The position numbers were made by a program, and so were the translations under genes. Below are positions 12,756-17,861 of a stretch of DNA of 17,861 nt, one piece after another. Numbering within the stretch: the stretch's first letter is position 1; the number at the start of each line of letters is the position of its first letter. Source of the stretch: Treponema sp. UBA1233 (GTDB lineage: Bacteria > Spirochaetota > Spirochaetia > Treponematales > Treponemataceae); contig DBWR01000067.1 of the NCBI GenBank assembly GCA_002309305.1, positions 1,047-18,907 on the forward strand. Reading direction: 5' to 3'. The notes below the pieces were generated by a model that worked only from the letters and a program-made list of their open reading frames with translations, had not been told where the DNA came from and did not search any database.

Positions 12756-13875
12756 TATCCGGTGGGAATACCGTCACTGTTACCGCATCATTGTTGTTAA
12801 GCTCTGGTGCGGTTTTTGTTTTTTTCAAATATGCGTCAAAAAATTCCAGATGGGATTTGCACAAGTTCTGATGCATTACGTCGGGAGGCAGTTTCCCAAC
12901 AGCGGATTTCATCGGAATCTGATGCTTGCAGTCGGCAAAACCAATGTGCTTCATTCCCCTGAACAAAACTTTATAAACAGGCTTGGTATGACAGAGGTAT
13001 GCCCGTGTCGCAATATTTTGATTAGCATCGCAGCTTATCTGCATGAACGGTCTTGTCTGAACATCATTCGTGTAGTCGCCGAAAAGTCCTCCGTCTATAT
13101 TTATTCCACAGGTAAAATCGGGATTCCTTGCACAAAGGGCATAGGCCGTATTTCCGCCAAAGGAATGTCCTGACACTCCAACTCCTTTGGAAAAATCAAT
13201 CATATCGCTCAAATTTTTCTTTGCATAATCCAGTGCCGCCTCATTGTCCTTTTCCCATTCAGGAAGACGGTTCCTCATGTAGTTGCAGTATTTCTTTTGC
13301 ACCTCATCAAATTTTTGGGCAATCTCTTCGTTGCTTCCCTTTAATTTGATAATCTTGAACATGGCAAGAAGGCCACCGAGCATGGGTTCATACAGCTTGA
13401 CGTTTTTTTTATCTGAAAACAAAAAGGTCCCGTCGTCAAACTCCGTGCAAAGTCCTTCCATGGAATGTGCCACCGAGATTACGACATAGCCACAAGAAGC
13501 AAGCTCTATGCACAAAAATGAATTTCCTTCCCTGTAAGAATTGTAACCGTGATTGAAGATGACAAGCGGAAATTTTTGTCCCTGTATTCTTGGGGCATCC
13601 GTGTAGCATTCAGAAAGATTGTCTTCTGGATTTTTTGTAAAATCTGGTGCAAGGTGAAATGATTTTCTGAACCCCTCCAACATGTGCTCGGAAAGTGCAA
13701 CAGTTTTTGAAAGCCCCACCACATTTTCCTTTAACACAGGATAATAGACTCTGGCCGCAACACTGCGTATTCCACCTTTTGGCAGAACTTCTTCCCTGAC
13801 ATCTTTTACTGTATAAGTAAAGGTCCCTACTGCATATTCACCTGTTGGTTTTGGAAATTTCGTTAACTGTTTCAT
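12745..13875 (-). CDS. PAF-acetylhydrolase-like alpha/beta hydrolase
   Basis: A 376-residue lipase-fold enzyme. It has an FNHGYN oxyanion loop at 108-113, a GHSFGG nucleophile elbow with Ser238, Asp261 in NIDGG and His310 in MKHIGF, which match the catalytic triad of plasma-type platelet-activating-factor acetylhydrolases. Bacterial relatives cleave short-chain esters or phospholipid acetyl groups. No signal peptide is seen. The ATG lacks a ribosome site; a TATCCT hexamer ends six bases before it, so a leaderless message is possible, but no good -35 accompanies it. The gene converges with the serine hydrolase (11-base overlap) and diverges from the glycosylase gene across 91 bases. Confidence 0.83.
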   Translation of the reverse strand: MKQLTKFPKPTGEYAVGTFTYTVKDVREEVLPKGGIRSVAARVYYPVLKENVVGLSKTVALSEHMLEGFRKSFHLAPDFTKNPEDNLSECYTDAPRIQGQKFPLVIFNHGYNSYREGNSFLCIELASCGYVVISVAHSMEGLCTEFDDGTFLFSDKKNVKLYEPMLGGLLAMFKIIKLKGSNEEIAQKFDEVQKKYCNYMRNRLPEWEKDNEAALDYAKKNLSDMIDFSKGVGVSGHSFGGNTAYALCARNPDFTCGINIDGGLFGDYTNDVQTRPFMQISCDANQNIATRAYLCHTKPVYKVLFRGMKHIGFADCKHQIPMKSAVGKLPPDVMHQNLCKSHLEFFDAYLKKTKTAPELNNNDAVTVTVFPPDITS

Positions 13876-13917
13876 GCATATAGGATAACATGATTTTTGC
13901 CATAATGCCAGTATTTA

Positions 13918-13947
13918 TTGGCAAATATCAGGATTGTCTGTTATACT
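13918..13947 (+). promoter_or_regulatory. Promoter of the DNA glycosylase gene
   Basis: TTGGCA (13918-13923) and TATACT (13942-13947) are separated by 18 bases; an AAGGTGA ribosome site follows. The TTGGCAA of the -35 pairs with a TTGCCA at 13897-13902, giving a short inverted repeat in the divergent control region shared with the lipase-like gene. Confidence 0.6.
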
Positions 13948-13966
13948 GATGGAAAGGTGAATCGAT

Positions 13967-15178
13967 ATGAAAGAATATTCAAGGGAAGAAATCAGAATCA
14001 TGCTGTGCCGCTATCATAATTTAGATGGTGCGGAAGATTTTTGCGGAAAGAATGGTGCTGAAAAAATCATGAAAAGGATAGGAACCATCCAATATGACCC
14101 CCTGAATGTTGTCTCCCGAAATGCGGATTTGGTTTTGCAAGCTAGGGTAAAAGATTATCACGAGGAACATCTTTTCGATTTGCTCTATAAAGATCACAAG
14201 CTGGTAGACGGTTATGACAAGGAGATGTCCATCTACACTGTATCGGATTTTGGGCACTTTGGTTTTGTACGCCGTGAAAGCAAAAACATGATGCTTGCGA
14301 TATTGAACTGGCGGCATCAGATGGCGGCTCTGGATATTCTTGATGAGGTTCTGGCCTATGTTGAGGAAACCGGAAAAACCAGCACAAAGGATCTTTCGAT
14401 TGGCAAAGTCCGCAACAACAGCAACTGGGGGCACAAGAAGCTTTCAAGCGCGGCATTGGATTATCTTTTTAATACCGGAGTCCTGTCGGTCGCGGAAAAA
14501 AGCGGCACCCACCGATACTTTGATTTGACGGAAAGGGTGGTTAAAAAACTGGACGGTACAAGAGAAGATTTTTACTCTGACCCCAACATGAGCGAAGAGG
14601 AATTCTACGAATGGTATGTTGAGCGCAGAATTAAATGCGTCGGATTGGTGTGGAACAAAAGCGGAGGAATCTGGCTGGGACATTATCTTGGCAATTCAGA
14701 GCTCAGGACAAAAACAATTGCCTCTCTTGAAGAAAAAGGCCGAATCAAAAAAATCGCGATACAGGGAATAAAGGAACCGTTTTACGTTCCAAAGAATTTC
14801 AGCAGATACATGAACGTGCCTGCACCAGAAGATTACGCTAGATTCATTGCCCCATTGGACAACCTGATGTGGGACAGGCAGATGCTTCAGAAGCTTTTTG
14901 ATTTTGAATACCGCTGGGAAGTTTATACGCCCGCGCCAAAACGTAAGTATGGATATTATGTTCTTCCTGTTTTGTACAACGGAAACTTTGTTGCCAGATT
15001 TGAACCAGATTATGCAGGTAAAATCGGAAAGTTCATCGTTAAAAACTGGTGGTGGGAAGATGGTGTCAAACCCGACAAAAAAATGCGTACTGCAATCGAA
15101 AAAGAAATGAAACGATTTGCAAATTTCCTTCAAGTGGAAAACTCAGCGGATAATGTGAAAAAAACTTTGTCATGCTGA
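13967..15178 (+). CDS. YcaQ/AlkX-like winged-helix DNA glycosylase
   Basis: A 403-residue protein of the HTH_42 (AlkZ/YcaQ) family, of usual length. The catalytic Q-x-D motif is Q42-Y43-D44 in IQYDPLNVVSRNADLVLQAR, as in YcaQ/AlkX rather than the Q-x-Q of AlkZ. The conserved APLDNLMWDR is at 295-304 and the C-terminal YGYYVLPVLY-x-G-x-FVARFEPD at about 328-348. E. coli YcaQ removes bulky and crosslinked adducts and unhooks interstrand crosslinks, including those made by nitrogen mustards and colibactin. The ATG has AAGGTGA 8 bases upstream. The last three residues and the stop codon lie inside the 69-bp repeat, so the C-terminus has been reshaped by that element. Confidence 0.88.
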   Translation: MKEYSREEIRIMLCRYHNLDGAEDFCGKNGAEKIMKRIGTIQYDPLNVVSRNADLVLQARVKDYHEEHLFDLLYKDHKLVDGYDKEMSIYTVSDFGHFGFVRRESKNMMLAILNWRHQMAALDILDEVLAYVEETGKTSTKDLSIGKVRNNSNWGHKKLSSAALDYLFNTGVLSVAEKSGTHRYFDLTERVVKKLDGTREDFYSDPNMSEEEFYEWYVERRIKCVGLVWNKSGGIWLGHYLGNSELRTKTIASLEEKGRIKKIAIQGIKEPFYVPKNFSRYMNVPAPEDYARFIAPLDNLMWDRQMLQKLFDFEYRWEVYTPAPKRKYGYYVLPVLYNGNFVARFEPDYAGKIGKFIVKNWWWEDGVKPDKKMRTAIEKEMKRFANFLQVENSADNVKKTLSC

Positions 15179-15236
15179 ACTTGATTCAGCATCTTATCAT
15201 ACCTGATTAAGATTCCGGATCAAGTCCGGAATGACA
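15168..15236. repeat. 69-bp paired-hairpin repeat (REP/MITE-like)
   Basis: The element is bounded by TGTCAT (15168-15173) and its complement ATGACA (15231-15236). The left hairpin has 8-bp arms at 15172-15179 and 15185-15192 with loop CTTGA; the right has 8-bp arms at 15212-15219 and 15225-15232 with loop TCAAG. The two hairpins are inverted copies of one another except in the stems. A 19-base AT-rich link joins them. It lies between the convergent glycosylase and GNAT genes and could also act as a terminator, although no U-tract follows. Such elements are known as dispersed bacterial repeats; copy number is unknown. Confidence 0.8.
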
Positions 15237-15244
15237 CTGTGCAA

Positions 15245-15715
15245 CTATAAGTCACATTCAATCGTAATCATCTTTGTTGAAAAACCGTTCCGCTCATAAA
15301 AACGCATTCCATCTTTATTCATCGGGAATACCTGTGTGCGGAAAAACTCTGCCCCCTTTTCCCTGCCATATTCTTTTGAGGCATTCAACAGCATGGTACC
15401 AGTTCCCTTGCTCCGTAAACTTGATGTAACCACCAGATCCTGGAGATAAATGTTTGTCTGTGGTTTAAGGCATGAAACGGCCTTTGCCTTTTGGAGCATG
15501 ACATGTGCAAATCCAATTACCTTTCCTTCATCTTCTGCCACAAGCATAACCTGATTTTCGCTTGCCAATATTTCTTCCAGCTGCCTTGAACGCGCACCCT
15601 TTGGGCTCAGGACAAAATGTTCGCTCTGATACATGACGCCATCTTTTTCAAGCTCGGTGTAAAGTTCTTCAAGTACTTCAAAATCATCTTTTACTGCCTT
15701 GCGTATTGTGACCAT
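15245..15715 (-). CDS. GNAT acetyltransferase
   Basis: A 156-residue GNAT. Motif A is at about 90-110 (YLQDLVVTSSLRSKGTGTMLL) with the RSKGTG pyrophosphate loop at 101-106, and the closing motif MNKDGMRFYERNGFSTK is at about 132-148. This is the arrangement of small stand-alone N-acetyltransferases of unknown acceptor. The ATG follows GGGAG and a run of A residues. It has its own promoter (TATAAT -10 at 15745-15750) and is the only gene of its unit in the window, convergent with the glycosylase gene across the 69-bp repeat. Confidence 0.88.
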   Translation of the reverse strand: MVTIRKAVKDDFEVLEELYTELEKDGVMYQSEHFVLSPKGARSRQLEEILASENQVMLVAEDEGKVIGFAHVMLQKAKAVSCLKPQTNIYLQDLVVTSSLRSKGTGTMLLNASKEYGREKGAEFFRTQVFPMNKDGMRFYERNGFSTKMITIECDL

Positions 15716-15744
15716 TTTTTTTTCTCCCGTTTAAAATCATTCAC

Positions 15745-15772
15745 ATTATAGCACACAAATCCACAAAAGCAA
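15745..15772 (-). promoter_or_regulatory. Promoter of the GNAT gene
   Basis: On the minus strand TTGCTT (15767-15772) and a consensus TATAAT (15745-15750) are separated by 16 bases, about 30 bases before the ATG. For the divergent Fe-S operon only a TATAGT (15820-15825) is seen, with no matching -35. Confidence 0.55.
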
Positions 15773-15858
15773 CACTCGGACAGTTCCATTTTTTACAAGA
15801 ACAGAAAATAAAAAATTCATATAGTTATTCCAACAGTTCAAGAAAGAGGAGATTCAAT

Positions 15859-16182
15859 ATGGAAACTCAAAGAATAACTGAACATCCTATACTGGGAGTA
15901 CCTGAAAAAGGTGCCCTCGTAACATTCACTTTGGACGGAAAAGAAATGCAGGGCTACGAAGGAGAACCTATTGCGGCGGCCTTGCGTGCATCTGGAATTC
16001 TAAAACACAGGGAAACTGCAAAACTCCACAAACCAAGAGGTATTTTCTGCGCCATTGGACGCTGTACGGATTGCGTAATGGTGGTAGACGGTGTGCCAAA
16101 TACAAGGACATGCATCACGGCTCTAAAGGCTGGAATGAAGGTGCAGACTCAATACGGTTGCTCGGCTGAAAAGTCATGGTAA
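15859..16182 (+). CDS. HcnA-like [2Fe-2S] subunit of an FAD dehydrogenase
   Basis: A 107-residue protein of the HcnA/SoxA N-terminal type, a small plant-type ferredoxin domain. The [2Fe-2S] cysteines are Cys64, Cys69, Cys72 and Cys85 (CAIGRCTDC, then RTC), in the spacing of this family. It contains an LDG turn and an E-G-E-P-I-A-A-A-L-R-A-S-G segment that are family hallmarks. Relatives are the smallest subunits of dehydrogenases for sarcosine, octopine/nopaline, D-hydroxyproline, L-proline or glycine (hydrogen cyanide synthase), passing electrons from the catalytic flavin. GAGGAG is 7 bases before the ATG. It begins the operon and precedes the FAD/Fe-S subunit by 19 bases. Confidence 0.9.
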   Translation: METQRITEHPILGVPEKGALVTFTLDGKEMQGYEGEPIAAALRASGILKHRETAKLHKPRGIFCAIGRCTDCVMVVDGVPNTRTCITALKAGMKVQTQYGCSAEKSW

Positions 16183-16201
16183 AGGAGACAGGAGGATTAA
16201 A

Positions 16202-17788
16202 ATGGAAAGATATAACTTGATTGTAGTCGGTGCGGGTCCTGCTGGTCTTAGTGCGGCAATAGAAGCGGCCAAACGTGGAATGTCTGTAATGGTCTTTGAC
16301 GAAAACCACAAGCCTGGCGGTCAGCTGTTTAAGCAGATACACAAGTTTTTTGGATCTAAGGAACACAAGGCAAAAATCAGGGGCTTCAACATCGGGGAGG
16401 AATTGTTAAAGGAAGCGTCGGAAGCAGGCGTGCAGGTAAAGTTGAATGCAACTGTGACAGGCATTTTTGAAAACAAGGAGCTTACAGTAAATCACGATGA
16501 TGCAATTCACCACTACAAGGGCGACAGTGTTATCATCGCAACCGGTGCCGCAGAAAACATGGTTCCGTTTGAAGGATGGACTCTTCCCGGTGTAATTGGT
16601 GCTGGTGCGGCACAAACCATGATGAACCTTCACGGAGTCAAGCCCGGAAAAAGAATCCTGATGCTTGGTAGCGGAAATGTTGGCCTGGTTGTAAGTTTTC
16701 AGCTGCTTCAGGCCGGATGTGAGGTGGCCGCTTTGGTCGATGCTGCTCCACGTATCGGTGGGTATGGAGTTCATGCCGCAAAGGTTGCAAGGACAGGAGT
16801 GCCGTTTTATCTTGGTTATACGATTAAGCGTGTCATCGGTGCGGAAAAAGTAGAAGGTGTGGAAATAGGAAAGGTAGACGAACACTTTAAGATTATCCCC
16901 GGTACTGAAATAAAATTTGATGTTGATACGGTTTGTGTTGCCGTAGGACTTTCGCCGATGAGCCAGCTTTTGAAGATGACCGGTTGCAAAATGGAAGACA
17001 ATCCCCGTCGAGGCGGACAGGTCCCGATTGTTGATGAATACGGAGAAACTTCTGTTGAATGTCTTTTTGCCGCAGGTGATGTAAGTGGAATAGAAGAGGC
17101 AAGTTCAGCGATGATAAAGGGACGCATGGCAGGCCTTAGGGCAGCATACAAGCTTGGATATACAGAAGAATATATCATGAAGGATACCGAGGCGCTTTAT
17201 GCAAAGGATCTGGACAGTCTGCGTCAGGGAATGTTTGCGCCGTCTAATCGTGGAAAGCTGATTGAAAAAACGGATGAAGGAATTCCTGTTTCCATGAATC
17301 TTTTGACAAAGGGATTTGTTGCGGACGATGAAATTGAACTGTATCCGGGAGTTACGCATCAAAAGGGGATTCATCCCGTAATCGAATGCACACAAAACAT
17401 TCCGTGCAATCCGTGTCAGGATGCGTGCAAGAAAAACTGCATCAAGATTGGCGCATGCATTACATCCCTTCCTGTGGTTGCTTCGGAAAACTGCGGATGC
17501 TCCGGATGCGGCATGTGTGTTGCAAGCTGTTCAGGACAGGCAATATTTCTTTTGCACGAAGATTTTGAACCTGGATTTACGAGCATTACCATTCCCTATG
17601 AATTCCTTCCTCTGCCGGAAACGGGAACTGTTGGAAAGGCACTTAGCCGTAGCGGAGAGGTTCTTTGTGATGCGGAAATTGTCAGCGTAAAGAGTGCGGG
17701 AGTATTTGACCATACCCATCTTTTGACGATGAAGGTTCCGAATGAATTTGGTTACAGGGCCAGATTCTGGAAGTTGGTTAAGGAGTAA
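16202..17788 (+). CDS. FAD/NAD(P)-binding Fe-S oxidoreductase subunit (HcnB/PDH-alpha-like)
   Basis: A 528-residue subunit. The N-terminal FAD motif is GAGPAG (10-15). A second dinucleotide site is GSGNVG (156-161). The FAD-ribityl motif FAAGD is at 289-293. After the flavoprotein domain comes a Cys-rich region with Cys396, 402, 405, 409, 413 and 419, then CGCSGCGMCVASC (431-443), which is a ferredoxin-like [4Fe-4S] pattern; one or two clusters are likely. This is longer than HcnB, which lacks the ferredoxin part, and resembles the alpha subunit of dye-linked proline-type dehydrogenases. AGGAGG lies 5 bases before the ATG. Its stop overlaps the ribosome site region of the next gene, so the complex is read as one message. 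The catalytic substrate subunit is not in the window. Confidence 0.88.
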   Translation: MERYNLIVVGAGPAGLSAAIEAAKRGMSVMVFDENHKPGGQLFKQIHKFFGSKEHKAKIRGFNIGEELLKEASEAGVQVKLNATVTGIFENKELTVNHDDAIHHYKGDSVIIATGAAENMVPFEGWTLPGVIGAGAAQTMMNLHGVKPGKRILMLGSGNVGLVVSFQLLQAGCEVAALVDAAPRIGGYGVHAAKVARTGVPFYLGYTIKRVIGAEKVEGVEIGKVDEHFKIIPGTEIKFDVDTVCVAVGLSPMSQLLKMTGCKMEDNPRRGGQVPIVDEYGETSVECLFAAGDVSGIEEASSAMIKGRMAGLRAAYKLGYTEEYIMKDTEALYAKDLDSLRQGMFAPSNRGKLIEKTDEGIPVSMNLLTKGFVADDEIELYPGVTHQKGIHPVIECTQNIPCNPCQDACKKNCIKIGACITSLPVVASENCGCSGCGMCVASCSGQAIFLLHEDFEPGFTSITIPYEFLPLPETGTVGKALSRSGEVLCDAEIVSVKSAGVFDHTHLLTMKVPNEFGYRARFWKLVKE

Positions 17789-17792
17789 ACAA

Positions 17793-17861
17793 ATGATGAA
17801 TGACAGAAGCAAAGATATTGGTGATTTTTTTCCGATGCCAGACGACGACATGATAATCTGC
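17793..17861 (+). CDS. Start of a probable BFD-like [2Fe-2S] protein, cut by the window edge
   Basis: AAGGAG overlaps the stop of the previous gene and precedes an ATG-ATG pair, opening a frame that runs to the end of the window. The 23 residues visible end in DDDMIIC, which matches how bacterioferritin-associated-ferredoxin-like subunits begin (M-I-I-C-R-C). In related operons this third small subunit is followed by a DadA-like FAD amine dehydrogenase. Either ATG could be the start. Only the N-terminus is visible, so the family call is tentative. Confidence 0.6.
   Translation, partial: MMNDRSKDIGDFFPMPDDDMIIC

Overview
The window is an accessory-looking stretch of a bacterial chromosome with modest GC content and ordinary Shine-Dalgarno (SD) sites. 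Two GC-rich or palindromic intergenic repeats remind me of dispersed repeats in host-associated treponemes, so a gut, rumen or oral Treponema is my best guess. I cannot confirm it: there is no rRNA or other marker gene, and an anaerobic Firmicute is not excluded.

Layout. 1-2619: the tail of an unrecognised gene, a small cupin that meets a short AraC-type regulator tail to tail, a CAAX-type (CPBP) membrane protease that probably heads the AraC operon, and a divergent XRE/zinc-ribbon regulator. The control region between the last two carries several palindromes. 2725-3279: a ClbS/DfsB-family protein. 3311-11465: a run of thirteen genes, all on the minus strand and tightly packed. In transcription order they are a nitroreductase and a MazG-like pyrophosphohydrolase (overlapping), an XRE-fused MNT antitoxin with a HepT toxin, two GNAT acetyltransferases, a P5C-reductase-like enzyme, a NUDIX hydrolase, an APH-like kinase overlapping a DUF1848 protein, a third GNAT, a Nim-like flavin protein and an alpha/beta hydrolase. 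11536-11642 is a 107-bp structured repeat. 11757-15715 holds a beta-lactamase-fold serine hydrolase, a PAF-acetylhydrolase-like lipase, a YcaQ/AlkX-like DNA glycosylase that ends inside a 69-bp repeat, and a fourth GNAT. 15859-17861 is the start of an operon for a multi-subunit FAD/Fe-S amine or amino-acid dehydrogenase, cut by the window edge.

How the genes fit together. Except for the right-hand dehydrogenase operon, most products are stand-alone enzymes for modifying, hydrolysing or reducing small molecules, cleaning nucleotide pools, or repairing and protecting DNA. This is the profile of a collected stress and xenobiotic-defence region. No transposase, integrase, tRNA or CRISPR array is visible. 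The best candidates for something unusual are the XRE-MNT/HepT module, whose promoter predicts a leaderless, self-regulated transcript; the overlapping kinase/DUF1848 pair; two small ORFs overlapping the starts of GNAT genes; and a repeat whose two inverted halves differ by compensating stem changes.
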